Shown here piece by piece: positions 11,235-22,269 of a stretch of DNA of 64,000 nucleotides. Made by a program: the position numbers and the translations under genes. Source of the stretch: Colocasia esculenta (taxonomy: Eukaryota > Streptophyta > Magnoliopsida > Alismatales > Araceae); assembly GCA_014218235.1 (NCBI GenBank), contig CM024764.1, positions 63,711,184 through 63,775,183 of the forward strand, read 5' to 3'. Under the pieces are notes generated by a model. That model did no database searches. It was not told the DNA's origin and saw nothing but the letters and a program-made list of their open reading frames with translations. Every line of letters begins with the position of its first letter. Within the stretch, counting starts at the first letter, position 1.

Positions 11235-13226
11235 TGTTGCCCAGCTAGCTAGCCCAGAGGGGGGGTGAATGGGTTATTTAAAATTTGATCTTTGATTGAA
11301 ACTGTTCACTAAAAAGATTACACAACAACTTAAATAAACGTTAGAGTTAGACGAAATAAGACAGCAAACACACATAAGCACAACCACAAGACACAAGGGA
11401 TTTTATCCTGGTTCGGAACTCCTCTCCACAGAAGACCTACGTCCAGTCCCTGAGCAATGCCTCAGGATTTCACTAATTAAGGGTACTATCCCCCTCACGG
11501 ATCCTTACACCCAGCCTCAACTGGTCTTCCTTCAACTTGAAGGGAAAAACAACCACCCTGGATACCACCAGGTCTTCCTTAGTCCAGAAGGGTACAAACC
11601 AAAGAAACGAAATTTAAGAACAAGCTTCAGACACTAGCTTAACCAGCTACAAGCTGAAGCAAACAAGCCTTGAGAGAGAAAGAGAATTTGACACTGGTTT
11701 CTCTCCAAAGACTACACAGGCTCTCACAAGAATTTCTTCTTTGAACACTGAGAGCTAAAGAGCTAAGAGAACAATTGGAATGGTCGCTTCGCTCTTGCTT
11801 GGAACTCAGAAGACTCGAAGAATTGGTGTTGCTTTCTTTTTGAATAATGTTATCTCTTCGTTGTATATCTTCTTCTCAGTCTTGAGTCTTGTATTTAAGC
11901 TTCTTCTTGAAATTTGAACGTTAAAAGAACCGTTGTCTCTCATCCAGGTGTACGTTAGACTGGTCAGCAAGGAAGCTTCTGATCTTCAGTCTTTTATCCT
12001 TTAGTACATGCCAAAAAAATATTTTAGAATCTTGTATCTTGTGTCCAACGTTGTACAGATGAGTCTTGTCAGATATCTGCGAGCATATCAACAATAAATA
12101 GAGGACAGCTAGGACTGTCGTCGATTGTTAGTTGCAGTTGGAACAGATATTGCAATATATAGCAAAGCTCCTTTCTGTCTAAAAAAGGACGTAGACAGAG
12201 TAGCATAAAAATGGAAGATATTGTCTGCATGCATGGGAGATACGATCAGAGAGCATTTAATGCGTAGCAGTCAACAGACGAGATATGACTTTGACTTTTC
12301 AACGCTATTAAAAAGCATTATACTGATACACAAAAAAGTCGATATGAACAATCCCGATGCCTTCATGACTTATGAAATCGTTATACGATAACAGACAAAT
12401 CGTTATGACATAGCATTATTAAATTATAATGATGAAATCGTTATGAGTTGTAGCAAATCGTTATAAACACTTATCACGTCGTTATGAACTCTAAAGAAAT
12501 CGTTATGGCTATCAAGTCGTTACGAGTTTCAAAGAAATCGTTACGAGAACTAAAGAAGTCGTTATGACTATCAAGTCGTTACGAGTTTCAAAGAAATCGT
12601 TACGAGAAAAGAAGTCGTTATGACTATCAAGTCGTTACGAGTTTCAAAGAAATCGTTACGAGAAAAGAAGTCGTTATGACTATCAAGTCGTTACGAGTTT
12701 CAAAGAAATCGTTACGAGGACTAAAGAAATCGTTACGGCTAGAAAGTCGTTGCGAGTTCTAAAGAAATCGTTACGAGGACTAAAGAAATCGTTACGGCTA
12801 GAAAGTCGTTGCGAGTTCTAAAGAAATCGTTACGAGGACTAAAGAAATCGTTACGGCTAGAAAGTCGTTGCGAGTTCTAAAGAAATCGTTACGAGGACTA
12901 AAGAAATCGTTACGGCTAGAAAGTCGTTGCGAGTTCTAAAGAAATCGTTACGAGGACTAAAGAAATCGTTACGGCTAGAAAGTCGTTGCGGTATCGATTT
13001 GATTGAACTTTTCGGTCAGAAGGAAATCGTTATGCTTATCATAGAAGTCGATACAAAGACTTGGACAAAGCATGAAATGAGACTTACCTGATTGTCTTGA
13101 ACTTTCATTTTTCTTTTATTTCCTGTTCTCAAAGCTCAAGTAATTCATTAGTACTATTTTGTTAATCATCAAAATTAATATATATAAATAACTGAATTAA
13201 TTTATATGGGGAAGGTTTGGTCATCA
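11235..13226 (-). mobile_element. Element B 3' LTR (1992 bp)
   Basis: It runs from TGTTGCCC to GGTCATCA and is repeated at 22270-24301. In LTR sense the order is the TGATGACC terminus, a U3 repeat array (12480-12990), a TTAAATAC TATA-like site near 11890, and the closing CCCCCCTCTGGGC block. No believable gene lies inside. Confidence 0.92.
12480..12990. repeat. 59-bp tandem array of TCGTTACG motifs (B, 3' LTR)
   Basis: Each 59-base unit holds three RTCGTTRYG words spaced 17, 21 and 21 bases. Two unit types alternate in blocks: one with GACTATCAAG (three copies here) and one with GGCTAGAAAG (five copies here). The array lies in U3, upstream of the TATA-like site. The other LTR of B has different copy numbers. 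Confidence 0.88.
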
Positions 13227-13243
13227 ATCTCCCCTTTTTGATG
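13227..13243 (-). other. Polypurine tract of element B
   Basis: Directly inside the 3' LTR the minus strand reads CATCAAAAAGGGGAGAT, the purine tract that primes plus-strand DNA synthesis. GTCATCA precedes it, as in element D. Confidence 0.85.
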
Positions 13244-13369
13244 ATGACAAAATATACTAAACATCATATAACAAACAAACATGTTTTTCAGAATAGCTTT
13301 AGTTTCTCCCCCATTTTGTCAATAAGCAAAAAGATAGGCGATGAGACAAAGAAGAGAGAAATCATTGTA

Positions 13370-13792
13370 TTAAGTGTGAGGAAGATAGTACATAGGAGAC
13401 AATAAAGAGGCATGCTGTGAGATGACAGCCCATGCCTTGATCTCAAGGTCTTCAAAAGTTTGTTGGAAAACTCCAGAGGCAACTGAAAAAATAGGACCCA
13501 TGGATGGAATGGCCCTTTGAATGTAAAGTTGTCGTTGCTTTTCCAGGAATTCTTCATACTGATGTGGGTCCAAGATGAATCTGAAGTAAGTGCTCTTTCC
13601 AAAGCTGGCACGATGGAGAAATCTATCCAGAGAGATTGGATAGAAAATCTTCTGATCAAGCAGATCCTGCTTCAACGCATAGAAGGTTGAATATCTGGCT
13701 GCCCACTGAACATAGATCTCTTGAATTGGGGTTATGGAGTTGAGATCCATGAAGGCTTCGGCTGAGAGAATGGGCTTAGCTTGACGAACCAA
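13370..13792 (-). pseudogene. Element B third ORF, C-terminal fragment
   Basis: This 140-codon open stretch directly precedes the 3' LTR. It overlaps the proline-rich ORF by 17 bases in another frame and looks like its continuation after a frameshift. It is rich in aromatic and charged residues (for example YVQWAARYSTFYALKQDLL) and ends ...MYYLPHT. A further open stretch (13732-13974) in a third frame bridges the two, so at least two frameshifts lie here. I see no transmembrane segment. Function unknown; it belongs to the extra ORF of Sireviruses that is often called env-like. Confidence 0.6.
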
Positions 13793-15539
13793 GGACTGTT
13801 AATTGCCTGTAATTGAAGATGGGGTTCCTTGTAGAGGGTTTCCCATACGGTGGGAGTAAGCCTTTCACATTCAGAAATGAGTGGGGCCAAGGTTTGGGAA
13901 GAGATGCGGCCAGAGTGATATTCTCTGAAAATGAACCGCAAGAAGGAGGGTAATCTGCCCAACTTGGCTGACAAACGCCCATCTGCCTAGCAAACATATC
14001 CAGTGCATGGGATCCAGCATCTGAGTCAAACACTAAAGAGTGTAGCTTTGGCAGAAGAACTGAAGGCTCAACTTTGAGATTGGCAAAGTCCACTGAGAGG
14101 GGAAGATTTATTGGACGTTCTGATCTCAACATCACTAAGGCTGAATGAAATTGATAGAACTGCACTTCAGGCAGCTTGTTCAAATAGCAAAAATCACTGT
14201 ACAGCTGAAAGTTCTTTGCAATTCGAATCTCTTTCAGAATAAAGGGACCCCATGAGTTCTTATGCTGAATGATGAACCACTCAGAAAAAGTGAGTGGGTG
14301 AGCTCTATGGGTAAGAGATCCGGCCCTGGCACTCAAATACTTTTCATACTGAGCCTTATTGCCCTTGACAGATGCCCACTGATCTTCATTCTTGAACTCA
14401 GTGCCCTCAAAGATTTTGGATTTTTGAGGGTGGGACAGCTGGGTAAGAGGAAGAATAATGTTTAGATGCTCAGAGAGGTTGAGGAAAGGAATACCATAGA
14501 CGGTGGAGAGGATGCACTTTTGAAGATATTCCCTGTAGATAGGTCTTCTCTTAGGGTCGAGGGTAAGAGAATACCAAAGAGGAGGGAATAAAGGTACAGA
14601 GGGGGTGCTAAGAGAGGAGGAAGATTTCCTCTTTTTCTTGGCAGGACTGGGAGGATCAGTCCTGTGGATATGAGAAGCAGTGGAGAGAATAGTGATGAGG
14701 GTGTTTCTTTCAAAATCATCCGGCAGATTTGTGTCAAAGACACCAAGTAGTAGAGGGTTTTCCGGAGGAAAGGTGACAGAAGAAGGAGGAGTAGGAGGAT
14801 AGAAAAGGTGTTTGGGGTTGAAGGATGAGGATGGGTGAACTGAAGTGGTCTGAGGTGGAGATGAAGAAGGTGAGAGTGATGATGGAGCTGAGGTGTGAGA
14901 AGGAGTGGGAGAGAAGGAAGGTTGAGATGAAGTGAAGGATGAAGATGGTTGGGTGCGAGGCACAGGGTGTTTTATGGTTGGTGGTGCAGGAGGGGCTGTA
15001 GAAGGAGATGGAGGTGAGGAGAGGGTTGGAGTTGCAAGATTAGAAGTTTCAGGGGCCTTAGTAGCTGTCATGGGCTCTTTCCCTTTGGCTTGATCTTCTC
15101 TGACTGCAGAGGATGGTTCTGATGACCCTGAAGCTGATGATGGTCCTGCTGACCCTGAAGCTGATGGCCCTGCTGGCCCTGAAGCTGATGGCCCTGCTGG
15201 CCCTTGAGCTGGAGGCCCTGGTGGCCGAGGAACATCTGCTGGTCTGCTCTGAGTAGCTCCAAGAGAAACTCCACTAGACCTTGAAAGGGCTGCTAGCATT
15301 GACTTGATATCAGACATTTCTTTATTAAACCACCTCATTGCATTTCTGACTGAAGATAGCTCAGAGGTAGTTGAAGCTTGACTAGCAAGTATCCCTTGTA
15401 CACTGGTCTGAACTGAAGACAGGATATCTCCCTGAGCCTTTAGTAATGCCATAATTGGCTTCAGATTTACCTTTCTGTGACTCTTTCTTGGCCTTTTGTG
15501 AGCCACTCTCTTTTGCTTGCCCTGCTGAGGGACAGGCAC
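13776..15539 (-). pseudogene. Element B third ORF, proline/serine-rich central part
   Basis: It has 587 codons in its own frame. The first ~45 residues are basic (KQKRVAHKRPRKSHRK). Residues ~45-95 could form a helix, followed by a long proline/serine-rich segment (roughly 100-280) with repeated PAGPSASG units and PPSPS/PPTPPSS runs. The last ~300 residues are globular-looking. Proline-rich stretches are typical of the SIRE third ORF. No signal peptide or clear membrane helix is seen, so I do not claim envelope function. The start at 15539 is only where the frame opens: the upstream frame ends at 15548, nine bases away, and the two were probably one ORF before an indel. Confidence 0.6.
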
Positions 15540-15547
15540 CTCAAGAT

Positions 15548-16345
15548 TTACATGGCTGGCCTTGGCCCTTCACTAGCAGGAACACTGGCAGGAATTTGAT
15601 AGTCCTGAGTTGGTGCAGCTGTCTCAGGAGCATTTTCTATTAAGGATTCCTCATTGCCAGTATGCTCCCCCTGAATAGGAGCATGGAGTTCAGCATCTTC
15701 TTGCTCCCCCTGGGCAGGAGCTTCTTCCAAGACAACTTCCACAAAGTGGCCTTCTGCCACGGATTCTGACACTTTAGGTTCTTCAACACTTTGCTCCCCT
15801 TGGCTAGGAGCTTCTTCCAAGATCACGTTTGCTTCAACAGGTCGACCTGCTTCTGAAGCAACTGAGGTGTAGGGAAGAGAATCTATAACTTCTCTCAGAA
15901 TAGAGGCAACTATCGAGGTGGGCAAGGAATCTGCCACACTTGCTACAGCTTCTTTCATATGAACTTCTGGAGGATGAGACTCAACCTCCAAGACAGGTGA
16001 GCTAGAAGCCTCTGCTTGATCTGCCACTGCTGGTGCTGCTGACACTTGCTCTGCTGCTACTGATCTGATTTCTGAATCTGCTGGAGGATCTGCAGCCTCT
16101 TCTTGAAATTCAGGAACATCTCCAATAATGGCTTCTCCCTCTGCCACAGAGGTCTTTGTCCATATCCCATTCTGCACTGAAAAGCCACTCTTCTTTAAAT
16201 TTCTGGACCTTATAGACTGGCCCATCTTCTCTACTACAGCTCCAGACACATCTACTCCGAAATGCTTGAAAATCTTGGTGAGTAGATGAGCATAAGGCAA
16301 GGAAACATTCAGTTTGCTCTTTTTCCCAGATTTGAGTACTGGCAA
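15548..16345 (-). pseudogene. Element B third ORF, acidic middle part
   Basis: This is a 265-codon stretch. Its first ~60 residues (AHLLTKIFKHFGVDVSG and onward) continue the fold of the upstream ORF, from which it is shifted by one base near 16330. The rest is acidic and low in complexity, with three copies of an EEAPxQGEQ-like repeat (residues ~180-240) and many A, E, S and V. It may be an unstructured linker. It overlaps the upstream frame (16110-17045) only because that frame runs on past the indel. Confidence 0.6.
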
Positions 16346-17045
16346 ACTTCATTCTCTCAATCATAACTGCGGCCAAGTTGATCTCCTTGTTCTGGATTAC
16401 CCAGAACATTATGTCCGAGTCTGCCCTAGTGCATGAAGAAAAAGTAGCACTTCGAGGAACTATAATTTGGCAGACAATGAAATGAAGTAAACGATTGAAA
16501 GCTGACATCTGATTGATATCTAATTTCCCATCCTTCAGCCTGAAACCTGGACCTATAATGCCGAGACCTTTCGCTTCATCATTCACAGAGTGAACACCAC
16601 TATGCCCAGAGGTCTTTACTCCAAACAAAGTATGCAATAATTCATGGTCTATCTTGATCTGGGTGCCCTTCACTGAGGAGACAAGGGACCCATCTGCCTC
16701 TGACTTCAAACAAATGAAAAAAGCTTTCACCAGGTCCGGATAGCTTACCTCGGTGAAAGTAGCAACATCCATCCAATGCATCCTTCTCAAGGCTTCTACT
16801 AAACTGCTCATCCCACTTTTCTCAAGATTCTGAACGTCCACTGCCTTGTTTCCGCAAATCTTCGACTTCACAAAAGTAAACCTTTCTTGCTCCTTTGGGG
16901 ACAGATACTCAGCACTGTAGCCCCCTACGCTTCCGGAGATCATCGGAGCGGCCATAGGTAGAGGAGAAAGGTTCTGGAGAAGGAGGAAGATGGAAGAGAT
17001 GGAAGCTCTCGAGGGATTCTTCGCGGGAAGAAGAGAAAGCTTCAA
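16110..17045 (-). pseudogene. Element B third ORF, N-terminal domain
   Basis: This 311-codon ORF starts 312 bases after the pol stop. A start at MAAPMISG (residue ~31) is as plausible as the first ATG. Residues ~50-220 (FTFVKSKICGNKAVDV, LVKAFFICLKSEADGSL, VKGTQIKIDHELLHTLFGV, LLHFIVCQIIVPRS) have the pattern of the domain usually annotated as putative plant transposon protein in Sirevirus and Athila-type extra ORFs. That is recalled family knowledge, not a search result. Real homology ends near the indel at ~16330; the last ~75 residues are out of frame. The role is unknown. Confidence 0.65.
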
Positions 17046-17357
17046 AAGATGCAGGGGGTCGATGCCGGAATCGTTAGGGCATCGGCTTTGGGCGAACAGA
17101 TAAAAAGAAAAGGGTAAAGGTTGAAGACAAGTCGTTCTCAGAACGATTTGAATAATTTAATATTACTTTACCGAAAAGTGAAACGCCAAAAAGGTGGTAA
17201 AGACAGAAAGCGACAAAAAGGTTTGACGAGTCAAACAACTTTTAACACGATAGCGGTCAAGGAATGTAGACAAACTGAATTTTGCTCATTGTTAAAGAGA
17301 GAGAATTTCATTTCTATCTGAAAATTTTTATATGCCAATAAAATCACAGAAATCTTT

Positions 17358-20300
17358 TCACAAATTGCACATCCCTAATTCCCTTCTAAGAGATGTAAAT
17401 CTCTCTTCAGGTAGGGCTTTTGTGAAGATATCTGCTAGTTGACCATTTGTATCTATAAAAGAAATTTCTAAGTTGCCACTAGCTACATGGTCTCGAATGA
17501 AATGATATCTTACCTCAATGTGCTTAGTCCTTGAGTGTTGTACTGGATTCTTGGTGAGGTTGATGGCACTTGTATTATCACATAGTAGTGGAATTGACTT
17601 GATATGTATGCCGAAATCCTCAAGTTGTTGCTTTATCCAAAGGAGTTGTGTACAGCAACTTCCAGCAGCAACATATTCTGCCTCAGCTGTTGATAGAGCT
17701 ACAGAATTTTGTTTCTTGGAGGACCAAGATATTAGGCATCCTGCAAGAAACTGACAACAACCGCTGGTGCTTTTTCTATCTACTTTGCATCCAGCATAAT
17801 CAGCATCTGAATATCCTACTAATTCTATTTCACAAGATCTAGGATACCAGAGACCTAAATCATGAGTTCTAGCCAGATATCTAAATATTCTTTTTACTGA
17901 AATTAAATGAGACTCTCTAGGGTCTGCCTGATATCTAGCACACATGCATACACTAAACAAAATGTCTGGTCTACTTGCAGTTAAGTAAAGTAGTGACCCT
18001 ATCATACCTCTATAATTCTTTTGATCTACCTTTTTACCTTTTTGATCACTGTCCATTCTGGTTGATGTGCTCATTGGAGTTGATAATGGCTTTGCACCTT
18101 CAAATCCAAATTTCTTTAACAGCTCTTTGGTGTACTTGGCTTGACAGATATGAGTGCCATCCTTCCCTTGCTTGATTTGCAATCCAAGGAAGTAGCTCAG
18201 CTCCCCCATCAAGCTCATTTCGAATTCTCCCTGCATGAGCTTTTCAAAGTACTTGCAAAGAGACTCATCAGTAGATCCAAAAATAATATCATCTACATAT
18301 ATTTGCACAAGAAGTATATTTTTAACCTTAGATTTTATAAATAATGTACTGTCTACCTTACCTCTAGTGAAACCATGATCTAATAAGAAGGTACTGAGCC
18401 TTTCATACCAGGCTCTAGGTGCTTGCTTTAAACCGTATAAAGCCTTATGAAGTTTAAATACATGATTTGGAAATTCGGTATCATCAAAACCTGGAGGTTG
18501 TTCAACATAAACTTCCTCCTTGATAAAACCATTTAAAAAGGCTGATTTGACATCCATTTGAAATAGTTTTAAATCAAATGCAGATGCATAAGCAAGTAAA
18601 ATCCTAATAGCCTCAAGTCTAGCTACAGGTGCATAGGTTTCATCGAAATCTATGCCTTCCTCTTGGGAGTAGCCTTGAGCTACCAGTCTGGCCTTGTTCC
18701 TTAGGATTACTCCAGACTCATCCAGTTTATTTCTGAACACCCACTTGGTGCCAATAACTGAATGATTGGATGGTCTAGGAACAAGTGACCATACTTGGTT
18801 TCTCTTGAACTGATTTAGTTCATCTTGCATGGCTAATATCCAAGATTCATCAGATAAAGCTTCATTGACTGTCTTAGGCTCTATTTGAGAAACAAAGGCT
18901 AAATAATCACAAGGAATTACATTACCTCTTGTTCTTACCCCTACAGATGGATCACCAATAATATTCTCAGGAGGGTGATCTTTCTGATGTCTCCATTCTT
19001 TTGGAAGATTTTCATGTTGAATTTCAGTTTGCTGCAGTTCTTCCAGAGGAGGATCTTCCTTGTCCTTAATTGAGGTATTCTTTAATTTTTCAGACAAGTC
19101 ATCTGCATCATCAATGTCACTAATTTCTTCCTTTTTCAAGGAAGGGTTAGATTCATCAAAAATAACATGTACAGATTGTTCAATTAATAATGAACGTTTA
19201 TTGAAAACTCTATAACCTTTGGGTTTAGAAGAGTACCCCATAAAGATGCCTTCATCTGATTTGGCATCCAACTTACCAATGTCCCTTTTTCCATTGTTGT
19301 GGATGAAACAAGGACATCCAAATATTCTGAAATGGCTGATCTTTGGTTTCTTTCCCTTGTAGAGTTCATAAGCAGTCTTCTTCAGAATCGGCCTGATCAT
19401 CACCCTGTTAATGATGTAGCATGCAGTGTTGATGGCTTCGGCCCAAAAATATCTTGGCAAGTCATATTCTGATAACATGGTTCTTGCCATATCCAAAAGA
19501 GTTCTGTTTTTCCTCTCAGCAATTCCATTCTGTTGAGGTGTCCTTGGTGCTGAGAAGTTGTGCTCAATTCCTTGATCATTGCAGAACTTTGCAAACTTTT
19601 CATTTTGAAACTCACCACCATGATCTGATCGAATAGAGATAATGGTGAACTTCTGATCTTTCTGAACTTTCCTACTGAAGCTGACAAAATTTTCAAAGGT
19701 GTCATCTTTGTGTTCTAGAAAGGATACCCAAGTAAATCTTGAATAATCGTCAACTATGACAAATCCAAAATTCTTTCCTCCTAGACTGGTAGTCCTCATT
19801 GGCCCAAATAGATCCATATGAAGTAGTTCTAAGGGCTTTGAGGTGGTTACTACAGTCTTTGATTTGAAAGAGCTCTTGGTGTGCTTTCCTCTTGCACAAG
19901 GTCTGCAGATACTATCCATTCTTGAGTTGACCTTTGGCAGTCCTTCCACTAGATTTCTTTTTCTGAGCTTGTTTAAACCATCCAAGCTGCAGTGACCCAA
20001 TCTTCTGTGCCACAGCTCTGTTGATTGATCTTTGCTGGCTGCCAAACAGACATCTTGATTCTTGAGTTCCTCGAGATAGAGAACATACAAGTTTCTTTCT
20101 CTGTAAGCTTCAAATATGACTGCACCATCCTTTAATATACTGCACTTTGATTCTTGGAACTGAATCTGATGGCCTTTGTCACACAGCTGGCTGATGCTGA
20201 TGAGATTGTGTTTTAATCCTCTGACCAGCATTACGTCTTCAATAACTGACTTTCCTTTGATGTTCACGGACCCACTTCCTACAACAGTGCCTTTTCCATT

Positions 20301-20396
20301 ATCTCCATAGGTAACTGTTCCTTCTTCAGCTTGGAGATCAACGAAAATCTTTTGTTGCCTGACATGTGCCTTGAGCATCCACTGTCCAAATACCAT
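17358..20396 (-). pseudogene. pol: Element B pol: integrase, reverse transcriptase, RNase H
   Basis: The ORF has 1012 codons. It opens in the wrong frame over the protease: the catalytic WYLDSGCSRHM can be read near 20400 in another frame, and a one-base shift near 20340 joins it to VTYGDNGKG. Then come the integrase zinc finger (H and C residues in LWHRRLGH...CRPCARGK, ~130-175), integrase core acidic residues (HMDLFGP ~195, SDHGGEF ~257, NGIAERKNR ~294), RVT_2 reverse transcriptase from WSLVPRP, with YVDD at 700-703, and Copia RNase H (DADYAGCKVDRKSTSG), ending EERFTSLRRELGMCNL. Integrase before reverse transcriptase defines Ty1/Copia. It needs the upstream gag for expression. Confidence 0.95.
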
Positions 20397-20423
20397 TTGG
20401 ATGCTCTTGAATTTCCCTGAAAT

Positions 20424-22205
20424 TTAAACACTAAGTTTTAGGTACCCAAGTTCCTTTGGGTCCTGATGGGTTAGTATCATTGATTTTTCTTTTATTATCC
20501 ACTTTTTGTTCTTAGTGGGACAAGTTGCTTTGTTATGTCCTAGTTTGTTACAAAGATTGCAGCAGGTTATTCTGGTTATTCTTTCAACTGGAGTGTATTT
20601 AAAATTTTTATGTTCTTTGTCTTTTTCGGATATAAACTCAGGGGTTGGATAAGTGTTAGGAAAGACTTTTGTTTCTTCATTTTCTGAGGGAGTGTAACCA
20701 AACCCATGTTTCTTTTTGTTTGATCTTTTAGCTCCGTTTATCAATAGAAGAGGTTTATTATTTGTGAACTTGTTTATGGTGCTTGTTAAATGTTCATTTT
20801 CTTTATTTAGTCTTTCTATTTCTGTTTTAAGTCCACTTAAGTCTTCTTGTTTTTCTAAGTGAATTATTTTTCTATTTTTCTCTTTTAATTCTTCACATAA
20901 CAATTCATTTCTTCTTTTATGTTCAGTTATTTGTTTTTCAAGTTCTTCATTTTCGGTTTTTAAGTCTGAGTTTGTATTTTCTAAACAGATTACATTTTTC
21001 TTACTAGTTTTAAGTAATTTACATACCTCTTTATATTTATCATAGAGTTCATTAAAAGCACTTTCTAGATTATCAGAATCTGAATCATTGCAGGAATCAA
21101 ACGAGGAGTCAGAGGTTACCTTGTCTTCGGTGTTGGCCATGAGAGCCAGGTTGGCTTCTTCATCTTCACTGCTAGAGCTTGACTCACTATCTGAGTCACT
21201 GCTATTCTCCCAAGCAGCTGCCATTGCCTTCTTTTTATACTTCTTAAACCTTCTGAAATTATCCTTCTTTTTGTGATCGTTTTTCTTAAGCATTGGACAG
21301 TCTACCTTTATGTGTCCAGGCTTTTTGCATTCATAACAAATCACTTCTCCTTTCTTTGAATCCTTTACTTCAGGTTTTCTGTGATCTTTATTCTTCTTGA
21401 AAAATCTTCTCCCAGACTGGAACTTTTTCTTCTTTGCTAAGATTCTCTGAAGTCTTCGAGACAGCATGGCTTCTTCATCATCACTGTCTTTACTACTTTC
21501 ACTGTTATCCAAAGATTCTTCTGATATATCTTCATTTGCTTTGAGAGCGTTTGATTGCTTCCTTCTGCTGGAGGATTCTCCTAATCTTTCCATGTTTATC
21601 TCGTGAGCCATCAGGGATCCTATTAGTTTTTCCAATGACATTAGCTTTAAATCGTTGGCTTCCTCAATGGCTGTTACCTTTGGAGTCCATGAGGATGGCA
21701 GAGATCTGAGGATCTTCCTGACCATGTCTGGTGCATTGTAAACTTTTCCTAATCCAGCTAATCCATTTGTAATATCTGTGAATCTACTAAACATCTGAGT
21801 TATAGATTCACCTGACTGCATCTGGAATCTTTCGTATTGAGCCACAAGAATATCGATTCTTGTCTCCTTTACTTTGTCTGTCCCTTCATAGGTAATCCTG
21901 AGCTTTTCCCACATTTCCATTGCGGATTTGCAGGCTGAAACTCTGTTGAATTCTTTCTTGCTGAGGGCACAGCACAAAATACTCTTGGCTTTGCAGTTTA
22001 AGGATATTCTTCTCCTGTCGTCATCTGTCCACTGAGCCTTTGCATTTGTGACTAGAAGATCACCTTCTTCCACAATGGACCATATTGTATAATCGTGGCC
22101 TTGTAGAAAGTACTCCATTCTTGTCTTCCAGTAGGTGTAATCTTCTCCATCGAACAAGGGAGGCCTGTTGACTGACTGACCTTCGAAGTTACTTTGGGCT
22201 GCCAT
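20424..22205 (-). CDS. gag: Element B Gag (UBN2-type, 593 aa)
   Basis: This is the structural capsid protein of the Sirevirus. The start MAAQSNFEGQSVNRPPLF is 50 bases inside the primer-binding site and matches the Gag start of element D. The core (YWKTRMEYFLQGHDYTIW, CCALSKKEFNRVSACKSAMEMWEKL, ILRSLPSSWTPKVTAI) is the Copia Gag family (UBN2/DUF4219). A basic stretch leads to the CCHC zinc knuckle CYECKKPGHIKVDC at ~290-303. Then come a serine/acid-rich stretch and a coiled coil (~370-480, heptads rich in E, K, L), as usual in Sireviruses. A second knuckle-like CNLCNKLGHNKATC lies near 555. The frame is intact and stops 28 bases before the pol frame opens. Confidence 0.93.
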   Translation of the reverse strand: MAAQSNFEGQSVNRPPLFDGEDYTYWKTRMEYFLQGHDYTIWSIVEEGDLLVTNAKAQWTDDDRRRISLNCKAKSILCCALSKKEFNRVSACKSAMEMWEKLRITYEGTDKVKETRIDILVAQYERFQMQSGESITQMFSRFTDITNGLAGLGKVYNAPDMVRKILRSLPSSWTPKVTAIEEANDLKLMSLEKLIGSLMAHEINMERLGESSSRRKQSNALKANEDISEESLDNSESSKDSDDEEAMLSRRLQRILAKKKKFQSGRRFFKKNKDHRKPEVKDSKKGEVICYECKKPGHIKVDCPMLKKNDHKKKDNFRRFKKYKKKAMAAAWENSSDSDSESSSSSEDEEANLALMANTEDKVTSDSSFDSCNDSDSDNLESAFNELYDKYKEVCKLLKTSKKNVICLENTNSDLKTENEELEKQITEHKRRNELLCEELKEKNRKIIHLEKQEDLSGLKTEIERLNKENEHLTSTINKFTNNKPLLLINGAKRSNKKKHGFGYTPSENEETKVFPNTYPTPEFISEKDKEHKNFKYTPVERITRITCCNLCNKLGHNKATCPTKNKKWIIKEKSMILTHQDPKELGYLKLSV

Positions 22206-22255
22206 GGATCTTTACTCTTCAGATCGTTGGATCTTCTTCTTTGTCGAAGAGACTC

Positions 22256-22267
22256 GCTCTGATACCA
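22256..22267 (-). other. Primer-binding site of element B
   Basis: The minus strand reads TGGTATCAGAGC, separated from the 5' LTR end (22270) by AG. It is complementary to initiator methionine tRNA and proves minus orientation. Confidence 0.93.
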
Positions 22268-22269
22268 CT

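Noticed and set aside
12480..12990. The TCGTTACG array taken as a CRISPR-like or satellite array
   Set aside because: It lies inside an LTR, is repeated in the partner LTR, and its units have no unique spacers. It is a U3 tandem repeat in plant DNA.
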